Positions 1 to 8,265 of a stretch of DNA of 33,973 nucleotides are shown here, in pieces. The notes under the pieces were generated by a model. The model was not told the origin of the DNA and did not search any database. It saw only the letters and a list, made by a program, of their open reading frames with translations. Origin of the DNA: CAG-488 sp051881315 (GTDB taxonomy: Bacteria > Bacillota > Clostridia > Oscillospirales > Acutalibacteraceae); contig JBJEPQ010000041.1 of assembly GCA_051881315.1 (NCBI GenBank), positions 1 through 33,973 on the forward strand, in the 5' to 3' direction. Within the stretch, counting starts at the first letter, position 1. Each line of letters begins with the position of its first letter. Made by a program: the position numbers and the translations under genes.

Positions 1-171
1 TTTTCTTCTTTTTCTCGCTCCGTTTCCCTCTTGTAAATGTTGAGGTGGGGTTGGGTTTTATTACTATATATAGATGTTATGGTTTTACGAAATCTTTCTA
101 TAGCTCGTAACAGGGTATTATTTGGTTTGTTCATACTTTTTTCTTTATCGTAAAGTAATTTGCCTTTTGAC
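1..171. other. Gene-free left edge
   Basis: I see no convincing coding frame here on either strand. The sequence is T-rich and contains no clear hairpin terminator or promoter pair. It may be the tail of an intergenic region whose gene lies beyond the window edge. Confidence 0.4.
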
Positions 172-180
172 AATCCCTCA

Positions 181-268
181 GTCAGCTTCGCTGACAGCGT
201 CTCGCTGCGGCTCGGTCACGCCACGGCTCTAAACGTCCACCGGACGTTCATTCACTCCCGTGGCGACG
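181..268. repeat. Compound palindromic element
   Basis: Several hairpins are packed together. GTCAGCTTCGCTGAC occupies 181-195 and CAGCG/CGCTG occupies 195-207. A perfect 7-bp stem AACGTCC-ACC-GGACGTT (232-248) is enclosed by an outer stem pairing about 215-226 with 258-267. Such modules resemble the short palindromic intergenic repeats common in Ruminococcaceae genomes; that resemblance is from general knowledge. Weak open frames across it have no ribosome binding site and are not genes. Confidence 0.6.
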
Positions 269-273
269 CTTCG

Positions 274-433
274 CTACCTTTACACAATGGAGCCGGAAAG
301 TTTCATCAGATTTTAAAACGATACGGTCTAAAGTCCAACATCTAATATCTAATGTCTAAATTTTCACCTCATCCGTCACAGCTTCGCTGTGCCACCTTCC
401 CCTCAAGGGGAAGGCTTGTATGGTTTCATCAAA
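274..433. repeat. Direct repeat copy A (heptamer array plus palindromes)
   Basis: This block of about 160 bp matches 627-786 at an offset of 353 with only a few differences. It runs from CTACCTTTACRCAA through a heptamer array (327-361) into two palindromes, CACAGCTTCGCTGTG and CCTTCCCCTCAAGGGGAAGG, and ends in TTGTATGGTTTCATCAAA. It has the structure of a dispersed non-coding repeat rather than a gene. Confidence 0.8.
327..361. repeat. TCTAANN heptamer array 1 (5 units)
   Basis: Five head-to-tail 7-bp units are visible: TCTAAAG, TCCAACA, TCTAATA, TCTAATG and TCTAAAT. The first four bases are nearly constant and the last two vary. Units are too short and contiguous for CRISPR repeats. Confidence 0.8.
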
Positions 434-456
434 CTTTTAAATATCATTGTCAAAAA

Positions 457-484
457 TCTAATATCTACTATCTAACATCTAATT
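457..484. repeat. TCTAANN heptamer array 2 (4 units)
   Basis: Four contiguous units, TCTAATA, TCTACTA, TCTAACA and TCTAATT, belong to the same family as the other arrays in this intergenic region. Confidence 0.75.
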
Positions 485-528
485 TGGGAAAGCCTTGTAA
501 AATTTCATCAAATTTTAGAATTTTATTG

Positions 529-563
529 TCTAAAATCTAACATCTAAAGTCTAATGTCTAATT
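529..563. repeat. TCTAANN heptamer array 3 (5 units)
   Basis: Five contiguous units are present: TCTAAAA, TCTAACA, TCTAAAG, TCTAATG and TCTAATT. A CCGCCTGCGGCGG palindrome and a variant GCTTCCCCTCAAGAGGAAGC hairpin follow directly, so array and palindrome again occur as a pair. Confidence 0.75.
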
Positions 564-626
564 CACCGCCTGCGGCGGAGCTTCCCCTCAAGAGGAAGCC
601 TTGTAAGATTTCAGCAGCCCTTTCGG

Positions 627-786
627 CTACCTTTACGCAAGTGAGCCGGAAATTTTCATCAGATTTTAAAACGATACGGTCTAAAGTCTAACGTCTAAAA
701 TCTAATGTCTAAATTTTCACCTCATCCGTCACAGCTTCGCTGTGCCACCTTCCCCTCAAGGGGAAGGCTTGTATGGTTTCATCAAA
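627..786. repeat. Direct repeat copy B (heptamer array plus palindromes)
   Basis: This is the second long copy of the 274-433 block, with heptamer array 4 at 680-714 (TCTAAAG, TCTAACG, TCTAAAA, TCTAATG, TCTAAAT). The palindromic half is identical to copy A. Most differences fall inside the heptamer array. Confidence 0.8.
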
Positions 787-987
787 ATTTAAAATAGCAA
801 TGATATCTTTTATTCTATTTCAATAGTTTGGTAAATACAAATTACGGGACTCAAAATCAAAGCTTTATAATAATAAATGATATCTGATAAAGGGAGGATA
901 GGATAGAAAGATAAGCCAAAAGAAATTTTTACGTTTTTATTTTCTTTAATAATCAAAAAACGAAATATAATGAAACGAGGTATAATA

Positions 988-2619
988 ATGAAACAAATCA
1001 AAAGATTGCTTGCCGCAATTTTAGTTGTATTGATGCTCACGGCATTTATTCCAACCATAGCAAGCGCAGCAGGAAACTCGATCGCCGATGCAACAAGCAT
1101 CAGCTTTGGTAACTACTACACCGGATCACTCACAGAAACAAATACGAATGATGTCTATAAATTTACTATTTCTTCATCAGGAAGAATAAAAATTGATCTG
1201 ACCGCATATATAGAAAGAACGAATTATTTTATATATGACATAAAAGGAAATAAAATATGGGAAGTTTGGGGACAATATTGGAATGATGTTTCCAAAGAAT
1301 ATAATATGGATGAAACTGTTGATTTGACTTCCGGCACATATTATTTTGCAATAGAAAAAAATTACAGTACAGGTAATTATAAATTCAAACTATCCTTTGT
1401 TTCCGCCAATGAAAGCTTTAAAGAGCCGAACGGCGGTGACAATAACTCCATTGCTACAGCAGATACAATCTCAACGGGAACACAATATTTGGGACAGATT
1501 GCGGAAAATGACGATTGCGATATATATAAATTTTCACTTTCATCATCTGGAAAAATAAATATAAATCTTACGGCATATATTTACAGATCAAGTTATTATA
1601 TTTATGATGTCAAAGGCAATGAAGTTTGGTATAGAGATTGGCAATATTGGAATGATGTATCTAAAGAATTTAATTTAAACGAAAATGTGGATTTAACTTC
1701 AGGCTCATATTATTTTGCTATAAAAACAAATGATGGTACCGGTAATTATAAATTCAAACTGAGCTATTCTTCAGCAAACGAAAGCTTTGCTGAGCCATCC
1801 GGCGGTGACAATAATTCAATTGCAACAGCAGATTCCATTTCTTTAGGAACAAAATATAATGGACAGATTGCAGCAAATGATGACTGCGATATTTATAAAT
1901 TCACTATTCCTTCTTCAGGTAAAATAACCTTAGTTCTTACAGCTTATATTTATAGAACAAATTATTATATTTATGACACTAAAGGAAATGAAATCTGGTA
2001 TAAAGATTGGCAATATTGGAACGAGACCTCAAAGGAACTCAATCTTAACGAGAAAATTGATCTTTCTTCCGGTACATACTATTTTGCCATAAAGAGAAAT
2101 AGCGGAACCGGCAACTACAACTTTACCATTTATGCAGGTAATTATACACCTAAAAACGGTCTAATCAAGGAATCGGGCAAATGGATGTATTATGTCAACG
2201 GAAAGATCGACTATAACTTTGTAGGCCTTGTTAAGAACCAGTACGGTTGGTGGTATGTTCAGAACGGAACTATCAACTTTAATTACACAGGTATGGCAAA
2301 GAACGCTTATGGTTGGTGGTATGTTAAAAACGGTAAACTGGACAGAACATACAATGGTATGGCAAAAAATAAGTACGGTTGGTGGTATCTGAAAAACGGT
2401 ACTATTGACTATAAATTCAAAGGACTTGCTAAGAATCAGTATGGTTGGTGGTACATCGAAAACGGTACAATCAATTACAAGTACAAAGGCCTTGTTAAGA
2501 ATGAGTACGGTTGGTGGTACGTTCAGAACGGAACTATTAACTTCAAGTATAACGGTTACGCTTCAAATCAGTACGGTAGATGGAAAGTCGTAAACGGCAA
2601 AGTTGTAAGCAAAGCATAA
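988..2619 (+). CDS. Secreted protein with three PPC-like repeats and seven GWW repeats
   Basis: This is a predicted 543-residue exported surface protein. I start it at 988 because AACGAGG lies 7 nt upstream; the in-frame ATG at 970 has no ribosome binding site and would put six residues before the signal peptide. A signal peptide ends near ASA (residue 27). Three tandem repeats of about 123 residues begin near 29, 148 and 271, each with an N-S-I-A-x-A start, a D(I/V)YKF strand and a TSGxYYFAI strand. This resembles bacterial pre-peptidase C-terminal (PPC) beta-sandwiches. Residues about 386-543 are seven 22-residue units built on YGWWYVxNG, with periodicity of exactly 66 bp, like cell-wall-binding aromatic repeats. 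No catalytic domain is visible, so an adhesin or wall-associated role is inferred. It is monocistronic with a terminator at 2724. Confidence 0.85.
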   Translation: MKQIKRLLAAILVVLMLTAFIPTIASAAGNSIADATSISFGNYYTGSLTETNTNDVYKFTISSSGRIKIDLTAYIERTNYFIYDIKGNKIWEVWGQYWNDVSKEYNMDETVDLTSGTYYFAIEKNYSTGNYKFKLSFVSANESFKEPNGGDNNSIATADTISTGTQYLGQIAENDDCDIYKFSLSSSGKININLTAYIYRSSYYIYDVKGNEVWYRDWQYWNDVSKEFNLNENVDLTSGSYYFAIKTNDGTGNYKFKLSYSSANESFAEPSGGDNNSIATADSISLGTKYNGQIAANDDCDIYKFTIPSSGKITLVLTAYIYRTNYYIYDTKGNEIWYKDWQYWNETSKELNLNEKIDLSSGTYYFAIKRNSGTGNYNFTIYAGNYTPKNGLIKESGKWMYYVNGKIDYNFVGLVKNQYGWWYVQNGTINFNYTGMAKNAYGWWYVKNGKLDRTYNGMAKNKYGWWYLKNGTIDYKFKGLAKNQYGWWYIENGTINYKYKGLVKNEYGWWYVQNGTINFKYNGYASNQYGRWKVVNGKVVSKA

Positions 2620-2723
2620 TATCCAATACATATCAATAGCGAGCATTTAAATTTTAAAACCATTTTATTTTTGAAAGGATAGTCGCAAAAGTTCCTCTAT
2701 CTATTTTGACAGTTAGAAATATT

Positions 2724-2756
2724 AAAAAAGAGGTCGATGAACAATCGATCTCTTTT
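2724..2756 (+). terminator. Rho-independent terminator after the GWW-repeat protein
   Basis: AAAAAGAGGTCGAT pairs with ATCGATCTCTTTTT around a 5-nt loop, a 14-bp stem with one G-U pair, and the 3' side ends in a T run. The A run on the 5' side makes it potentially bidirectional. Confidence 0.85.
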
Positions 2757-3212
2757 TGTGTATTATTTTATTTTTAATCTATAAAAGCATGGGGTCTAAT
2801 AAAAAGTATTTAATTTAGGCGTATTATATCTCATATTGTGTAGACTGAAGAACTGTCACTGAATGATACATTGAGATAAATAAAAGAGTTCAGTTACAAT
2901 TATCACAACACTGTTTGGGCATCGTGCCCTACAGTCATTTTTACATCATATTATTATAGAACAACACAAACCTCATTCAATGTAGTTCGATATAGCCTTG
3001 ACGTTTCAGTCAGCTTTCCAAAAATGAGACATTAGATTTTCAAAGGCATAACGTCAGTTTTTCATACATTGATTTAATAATACACAAAAAGCAGAAAGGT
3101 TATTGAAGCCAATCATGTCATCTTTTGGCGCGTCACAGAAAACTGTTAGCAAGACCGATGAAGGATTCTCAAAAACTAATGTTTCATCTCAATTTTGTCG
3201 TTTGCTTTTATC
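2757..3212. other. Gene-free stretch
   Basis: About 450 bp hold no credible gene on either strand. The only structure I can point to is a small hairpin GGGCA-TCG-TGCCC near 2918-2930. Short open frames near 3103-3320 run into the repeat at 3213 and lack ribosome binding sites. Confidence 0.5.
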
Positions 3213-3321
3213 CCCTCCGCCACGGCTTCGCTGTGCCACCTTCCCCTCAAGTGGAAGGCTTGTATGGTTTCATCAAATTTTTAAGTATCATTGTCCAAAA
3301 TCTAATATCTAACGTCTAAAT
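3213..3321. repeat. Dispersed repeat copy D with heptamer array
   Basis: CACGGCTTCGCTGTG and CCTTCCCCTCAAGTGGAAGG, then TTGTATGGTTTCATCAAA and a four-unit heptamer array (TCCAAAA, TCTAATA, TCTAACG, TCTAAAT at 3294-3321), repeat the modules of 1-790 some 2.5 kb away. Here the array follows the palindromes; in copies A and B it precedes them, so the modules form a repeating chain. Confidence 0.75.
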
Positions 3322-3323
3322 TT

Positions 3324-3357
3324 CAACGCTCCCGATAGTCAGGAATCGGGAGCATTG
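3324..3357 (-). terminator. Hairpin terminator of the minus-strand operon
   Basis: GCTCCCGAT (3328-3336) pairs perfectly with ATCGGGAGC (3345-3353), with partial extension of the stem outward. It lies about 20 bp past the stop of the CehA-type gene. The following T tract is weak on both strands, so it may terminate inefficiently. Confidence 0.6.
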
Positions 3358-3376
3358 TTATGCATATTCACCTTAT

Positions 3377-4765
3377 TCAAAACGAAAAATACTTATCTCT
3401 CATCTTCTTCATTCTGCCGTTCATTACGGATAGGGTGGCGACGGCGTTTTGTTTTTCGTCCTCCGAGCCGTAAATCGCCTGCTTCATCAGCCTGCCCTCT
3501 TCAAAGCAAGCGTCATCGTGGATCGGGAAATAATTTTTCAGCAGGAAACAGCCGTAGCGGACATATCTCATTTCACCGACAAGGCGGAATTCTTTGCTTA
3601 TCGTATCAACGGCAACACTTCTGAAATTCCTGATCGATTCAATGATCGCTTTCCGTTCGTTCTCGGGAGAATAAACGATTGTTGAACAGATAAAAGCATT
3701 GCGGTTTTCGGGAGTGCAGTTGTGGCTGTCCGTGCTTCCGACGACGGGGTATTTGTAACCTCTTGCCATATCCTCATAATACCTGACGGTCTGGAAACCG
3801 TTCTGTTCAAAATAATTCTCTCCGCCGAGGACCTCAAAGGCATCGAAAATATGATTTTCAACCATCCAGTCGTTAAAAGCGTCGGCATCGTGGAAAGCAT
3901 TGCCTGCGATCCATGTGGGATGAGGGAAGATTGCAAGACCGCCCGCTTTTCTGATTTCATCATACAGCCATTTGATAGTTGCGGCGGTCAGCGGATCAAT
4001 GTTATCGGGTACATCAATATTTTTTGCAAGCTCGGTCATTTTTGCGGCAAATTCCTCTTTTGTCATAACGTCCGGACATTCCCCATAAAGAGAGCGCAGT
4101 TTTTTATCCTTGCCGACTTCCTCAACCGCCTCATACTCGACAAGCGAATTTATGCTGTATTCGCCGCCGAAGTTGACCGTATGAGGATCAACAAAAAAGC
4201 CGTTGATCGCAGGAAGATGAATTTCCTCGCCGGGTATTAGATTGAACTCGGTCGGAATATCCTTGAAGCTCTCCATCGCATAAAGTGACGGATAATAACG
4301 TTTATGATCGGTCATTGCAAGAAAATCGTAGCCGTGCGAACGGTAACTTGCCGCAACATTTTCGGGATCGTGTGCGCCGTCGGAATAGTTGGTGTGCATA
4401 TGAAGGTCGCCCATAAACGGATAAACTCCGACAAGATCACCCTCAACGGCATAGACGGCAAAGGTCAGCTCTCCTTTTTCCTTTTTGAAGCTGATTCTGT
4501 ACTCGCCCTCCGACGGAAGTGTGAGGTCAAGGTCAATTCCGTTTTCTCCGGCTGTTACCTTAACATTCTCAAAATGAGCGGTTAAAGGGAAAAATTCCGG
4601 CTTTCCGCCGTTGAGCCAGCGGACGATCGCCGTGTACTCCTTGCCCGGCTCAAAGAATTTTCTGCCGCCGAACGGACGGATATGTATGCAAGTCTTTTTG
4701 CCTGCGGTCACGACCTTGGGAAAAATATCGTATGTCCAAAGCTCGCTTCTTCTTTCAAATGACAT
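3377..4765 (-). CDS. CehA/McbA-type PHP-domain metal-dependent hydrolase
   Basis: This predicted 462-residue protein has a beta-rich N-terminal region (about 1-115) and a C-terminal PHP domain. PHP proteins hydrolyse phosphoesters, and in the CehA branch carboxyl esters, using a di- or trinuclear metal centre. The metal ligands are visible: H122-x-H124 in GDLHMHTNYSDG, D153-H154 in MTDHK, E180/E181 in PGEEIH, the histidine of FPHPTW, and D and H in GSTDSHN. There is no signal peptide, so it is probably cytosolic. AAAGGAG lies about 8 nt upstream of the start. It is the last gene of a minus-strand operon, 55 bp after the lipoprotein gene, and is followed by a hairpin. The substrate cannot be inferred. 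Confidence 0.85.
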   Translation of the reverse strand: MSFERRSELWTYDIFPKVVTAGKKTCIHIRPFGGRKFFEPGKEYTAIVRWLNGGKPEFFPLTAHFENVKVTAGENGIDLDLTLPSEGEYRISFKKEKGELTFAVYAVEGDLVGVYPFMGDLHMHTNYSDGAHDPENVAASYRSHGYDFLAMTDHKRYYPSLYAMESFKDIPTEFNLIPGEEIHLPAINGFFVDPHTVNFGGEYSINSLVEYEAVEEVGKDKKLRSLYGECPDVMTKEEFAAKMTELAKNIDVPDNIDPLTAATIKWLYDEIRKAGGLAIFPHPTWIAGNAFHDADAFNDWMVENHIFDAFEVLGGENYFEQNGFQTVRYYEDMARGYKYPVVGSTDSHNCTPENRNAFICSTIVYSPENERKAIIESIRNFRSVAVDTISKEFRLVGEMRYVRYGCFLLKNYFPIHDDACFEEGRLMKQAIYGSEDEKQNAVATLSVMNGRMKKMRDKYFSF

Positions 4766-4820
4766 TGTTCTTTCTCCTTTGCAAAAACGTCAGTACACAT
4801 GCTGCACTGCCGTTGATTTT

Positions 4821-5264
4821 TTATTTCGTTGTAGCCAGAGTATAACCGTCCTCATCGACGTAAACGGTCATAACCGGTGTGTTCGTGGTTTTTTCCTCTG
4901 TCACCGTATCAACGGAGAACTTTATTCTCCATATACCCTGTGTGCGGTCATAGGCAATATTGACCTTGTTGAACTTCTCGTTAACTTCCTTTTTGGCGAT
5001 TTCAACCGCCTGTGATTTTGTGCTTATCTTTCCTGCGGCATTGCTTTCGTTTGTAACAAAGCCGCTCATTTTGGCATTCGGATCTTGTTTGAGTTCTTTT
5101 TCGTCCTTATTGAATTTAAACGGAAGAACTTCCTCAACCAGCGTGTAACCGTTCTTTGCGTCAATCGTGGTCTGCTTGCCGAGATCACCCTCTTTTTTCT
5201 TTCCGCAGGAGGAAAGTGAAAGCGCAACCGCTATCATAAGTATAACTGCGATAAACTTTTTCAT
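4821..5264 (-). CDS. Small lipoprotein with PepSY-like C-terminal region
   Basis: The predicted protein has 147 residues. A lipoprotein signal is clear: MKK, a hydrophobic stretch, then lipobox LSSC with the acylated cysteine at residue 20, followed by a charged GKKKEGD linker. The C-terminal half (about 80-147) reads like a PepSY-type fold: AVEIAKKEVNEKF helix, then WRIKFSVD, and a final VYVDEDGYTLATTK strand. That assignment is pattern-based and moderate. PepSY-like domains are often inhibitors or binding modules at the cell surface. It begins 4 nt after the rfbB stop, so the two are co-transcribed. Confidence 0.7.
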   Translation of the reverse strand: MKKFIAVILMIAVALSLSSCGKKKEGDLGKQTTIDAKNGYTLVEEVLPFKFNKDEKELKQDPNAKMSGFVTNESNAAGKISTKSQAVEIAKKEVNEKFNKVNIAYDRTQGIWRIKFSVDTVTEEKTTNTPVMTVYVDEDGYTLATTK

Positions 5265-5268
5265 AAAA

Positions 5269-6273
5269 TCAACCTCTGTAATTCTTATATTCGCCGCTTA
5301 GTATCTTCTGCCACCATTCACGGTTGTTGAGATACCAGTCGATCGTTTTCTGTATGCCGTCATTGAACAGGGTTTCGGGCGTCCAACCTAGCTCGGCGTG
5401 AATTTTGGCAGGGTCAATGGCATATCTCATATCGTGTCCCGGTCTGTCCTTGACATAGGTTATAAGGCTTTCGTCCTTGCCGACCGCTTTAATAATAGTT
5501 TTAACAACGTCGATGTTCGCTTTTTCATTGTGACCGCCGATGTTGTAGACCTCGCCTATCCTGCCGTTTTCGAGAATCATGTCAATCGCCTTGCAGTGAT
5601 CGTCAACATAGAGCCAGTCACGGACATTGAGTCCCTTGCCGTAAACGGGAAGCTTCTCGTCGGCAAGCGCCTTTGAGATCATAAGCGGAATGAGCTTTTC
5701 GGGGAACTGATAAGGGCCGTAGTTGTTGGAACAGCGTGAGATCGTCACGGGAGTGCCGAACGTGCGGTGATATGCCATAACGAGGAGATCCGCCGAAGCC
5801 TTGCTTGCGGAATACGGCGACGAGGTATGAATCGGAGTGTCCTCTGTAAAGAAAAGGTCGGGACGGTCAAGCGGAAGATCGCCGTAGACCTCATCGGTCG
5901 AAACCTGATGATAACGTGAAATTCCGTATTTGTTGCAGGCATCGAGAAGCACCTGAGTTCCGAGAATATTCGTCTTGAGGAAAACCTCGGGATTTTCGAT
6001 TGAGCGGTCAACGTGGCTTTCAGCAGCAAAATTGACAATCGCATCAAATTTCTCCTCCTCGCAGAGGTCAAAAACGGTTTTCCTGTCCGTTATATCTCCG
6101 AGCACAAAGCGGAAATTGCCCTTTCGTGCTTCGTCAAGAGTGTAGAGGTTGCCTGCGTAGGTCAGAGCGTCGATGCAAACCAGCCTGTAATCGGGATGCT
6201 TGCGCTGCATATAGTAAATAAAATTACTGCCGATAAATCCGGCACCGCCGGTGACAAGAATATTTTTACTCAT
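5269..6273 (-). CDS. rfbB: dTDP-glucose 4,6-dehydratase
   Basis: This 334-residue enzyme converts dTDP-glucose to dTDP-4-keto-6-deoxyglucose, the second step toward dTDP-rhamnose and related deoxysugars for surface polysaccharides. It is a full-length extended short-chain dehydrogenase. The NAD-binding motif TGGAGFIG lies at 8-15, the active-site STDEVYG segment at 125-131, and the catalytic YSASK (Y154, K158) follows. AAAGGAG precedes the start. The other rhamnose genes (rfbA, rfbC, rfbD) are not in the window. Instead it sits in an operon with a secreted lipase, a small membrane protein and a lipoprotein, which is unusual. Confidence 0.95.
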   Translation of the reverse strand: MSKNILVTGGAGFIGSNFIYYMQRKHPDYRLVCIDALTYAGNLYTLDEARKGNFRFVLGDITDRKTVFDLCEEEKFDAIVNFAAESHVDRSIENPEVFLKTNILGTQVLLDACNKYGISRYHQVSTDEVYGDLPLDRPDLFFTEDTPIHTSSPYSASKASADLLVMAYHRTFGTPVTISRCSNNYGPYQFPEKLIPLMISKALADEKLPVYGKGLNVRDWLYVDDHCKAIDMILENGRIGEVYNIGGHNEKANIDVVKTIIKAVGKDESLITYVKDRPGHDMRYAIDPAKIHAELGWTPETLFNDGIQKTIDWYLNNREWWQKILSGEYKNYRG

Positions 6274-6301
6274 ACAAAATCTCCTTTGGAAATTATGGCT
6301 T

Positions 6302-6307
6302 TATTAT
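6302..6307 (-). promoter_or_regulatory. Possible internal -10 element upstream of rfbB
   Basis: TATAAT is present on the minus strand about 30 nt upstream of the rfbB start, inside the 63-bp gap after the small membrane protein gene. No good -35 hexamer lies at the right distance, so this is a weak candidate for an internal promoter. Confidence 0.3.
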
Positions 6308-6336
6308 ACACTATATATTTTGAAAAGAAAAGATTT

Positions 6337-6504
6337 TTATTTGTTTTTGTTTTCTGCTTTCACTTTCAGAAAATATCCTACCGCCGCACCGGCAAGTGCG
6401 CCGACTATCATATTGATAACAACGTTCACATCTGTCCAGAGAGAAATAAGCGCACCGACCGCAATGCCGATAACTAAAAAAATCCAAACGTAATACCTGC
6501 TCAT
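6337..6504 (-). CDS. Small two-helix membrane protein (55 aa)
   Basis: The reading frame begins MSRYYVWIFLVIGIAVGA, continues through a short polar turn (SLWTDVN) into a second hydrophobic glycine/alanine-rich stretch (GALAGAAVGYFL), and ends in a basic tail KVKAENKNK. Two transmembrane helices (about 4-22 and 29-46) are likely. Its ATG directly abuts the lipase stop codon, and GAAAGGG lies within the lipase 3' end, so it is probably translated by coupling. rfbB follows 63 bp later. I do not recognise a family; it may be a glycine-zipper-type small membrane protein. Confidence 0.65.
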   Translation of the reverse strand: MSRYYVWIFLVIGIAVGALISLWTDVNVVINMIVGALAGAAVGYFLKVKAENKNK

Positions 6505-8265
6505 TTAAGCCGCCGCCCTTTCAAAAATATTTTTAATCGCGGCAACAAACGATTCAAACGAGTTCATATGAACCGTGACCTTTACCTTTTCAGAGTCAAG
6601 CAGTTTGCCGTCATCGGAACGAAGCTCCGCCGTAACTATCGCCTCTCCGTCGCCTTTCGCCGAAATATTGCCGTTATCATCGACAGAAACGATATCGTTT
6701 TTATCCGATTTCCATTTAACATTTCCGAGGTTGATGTCATAGTCGGCGGTTATTCTTGCGTTCGCCCTATATTTCAGGTCAAGCCTGTTGGTCGAAACAT
6801 GAAGAAGCTTTTCCGTCACGGAATTGATCTCAAGCATATCATCGCCGTTTATCGACCTCATCCACGACAAATTGACATAAGGCTGATGAACATTTATCAT
6901 CGTGTTGAGCTGACCGAGCAGAGCAATAACATCGGAGCGATTATCCTTGACAAACTCCAGCAGAGATATCAGAACATCTATCAAGCCCTGTATCTGTTTT
7001 TTGGTAAGATTTCGGCTTGCGTCGCTTTCTGCGATCTGATTTGCAAGGTATGAACGGAAGCCGTCGCTCTTGATCGTATCCATATTTGTCGGAGCGATAC
7101 CGAGAGCAACAGCCGCCAATGCAACTCCGAAGGTTTTTATCGCATTGCGTGGCTTGAGCTTTTTGCTGATATACTGACCTGCAAAAAACACCAGTCCGTC
7201 CTCAAAGTTTTCCGAGTAATACTCCTGATTTTTGAAAACATCCCCAGCGAGCTTTGCCATAAGAGAATCCAGCATTGCGCCGACGGAACGTGAATCCTCC
7301 TCATTGTAAAAGCAGGACTTGTAATCCTTGTCCTGATCCTTCAGCATAGCGTCAAAGGTCTTGCACACGTTTTCATAATACACATCGTAATTGTCGCAGT
7401 TCTCCGCAGAGGGGAGATAGTATTCGACGCCGTAACGCTTGAATCCCCATTCTTCCATCACAAACTTGGGAACATAGTCATTCGGATTCATAATGTTGAA
7501 AATATTGCCGTACACAGCGTCGTCGCAACCCGATTTTTTCGTGCATTGCGGAGCCTCGTAGGTATATACATATATATCGTCTTTCGACAGCGAAATATTC
7601 TTTATTCCGTCCTGCCTATTCAGACACTCGGAATAACTGCCGTCATCAAGCTCGGCACCGACAAGATTTGCGATCGAACCGCCTCGGCTGTACCCGGGAA
7701 TTAAGAGCTTTACCCTGCCCCTGATCGGATAATCCGTAAAGTAATCGTTGAGATAATTGAGAATTGTCTCCTTTCCGATATCAAAGCCGAGATGATTTTC
7801 TCCCGTTCCGACACGGAGGTTTCCGCCCCACTCCATACCGTAGTTACCGCTTCTGATTGCGGCAATAACAACGGTGATGGTTTCACCGTTCAGAGTGACC
7901 TTCTTCCTTGCCATTTCAACAGCGGCTGTGTCGTAGCCCTCGCTCTCAAAGCCGTAGGGAGTGACCTCGTAGCCGCAGTTCACAAGCATTTTTTCGATAT
8001 TTCCGTCCCTGTCGGCATTATCGAAGGAATTGAAGGACGCCATCGACACATTGAGGGCAAGCAAAGCCAGCTCATGACAGTATTCATAAGCACTGCCCGA
8101 GAACCACTCATCATTATATTCATATGGATAATAAAGACTTTCGTCAAACCAGTCGCACTGATAAGTTCCGGTGACCGTTTTTTCCGCTCCTGCCGTGACA
8201 GGCAATACAGAAAGAAAAACGGCGACCGCAAGCAGAGCGGCAATAAGCTTATTACGACAATTCAA
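6505..8265 (-). CDS. Secreted class-3-type lipase/esterase with Ig-like domain
   Basis: The predicted protein has 586 residues with a signal peptide ending near TAGAE (residue 27). An alpha/beta-hydrolase core follows, with nucleophile-elbow GYSRGG at 191-196 (Ser193). A downstream YEAPQ...NIMNPNDYVPKF stretch matches the pattern around the catalytic Asp of class 3 lipases. About residues 500-570 look like a bacterial Ig-like (Big_2) domain: VKWKSDKNDIVSVDDNG, then GEAIVTAEL. A lipid or ester substrate outside the cell is inferred. The start is TTG at 8265, preceded by a GAAGATGAG-type site; no upstream ATG suits the signal peptide. It is the first gene of the operon running to 3377. Confidence 0.8.
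   Translation of the reverse strand: MNCRNKLIAALLAVAVFLSVLPVTAGAEKTVTGTYQCDWFDESLYYPYEYNDEWFSGSAYEYCHELALLALNVSMASFNSFDNADRDGNIEKMLVNCGYEVTPYGFESEGYDTAAVEMARKKVTLNGETITVVIAAIRSGNYGMEWGGNLRVGTGENHLGFDIGKETILNYLNDYFTDYPIRGRVKLLIPGYSRGGSIANLVGAELDDGSYSECLNRQDGIKNISLSKDDIYVYTYEAPQCTKKSGCDDAVYGNIFNIMNPNDYVPKFVMEEWGFKRYGVEYYLPSAENCDNYDVYYENVCKTFDAMLKDQDKDYKSCFYNEEDSRSVGAMLDSLMAKLAGDVFKNQEYYSENFEDGLVFFAGQYISKKLKPRNAIKTFGVALAAVALGIAPTNMDTIKSDGFRSYLANQIAESDASRNLTKKQIQGLIDVLISLLEFVKDNRSDVIALLGQLNTMINVHQPYVNLSWMRSINGDDMLEINSVTEKLLHVSTNRLDLKYRANARITADYDINLGNVKWKSDKNDIVSVDDNGNISAKGDGEAIVTAELRSDDGKLLDSEKVKVTVHMNSFESFVAAIKNIFERAAA

Noticed and set aside
160..540. Two short plus-strand open frames of about 60 codons
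   Set aside because: They consist of the palindromic repeats and heptamers and lack ribosome binding sites.
327..714. Possible CRISPR array
   Set aside because: Units are 7 bp and contiguous with no spacers of 30-40 bp, and no cas genes are present.
3103..3319. Open frames of 60-70 codons before the minus-strand operon terminator
   Set aside because: They run through a copy of the same dispersed repeat and have no translation signals.
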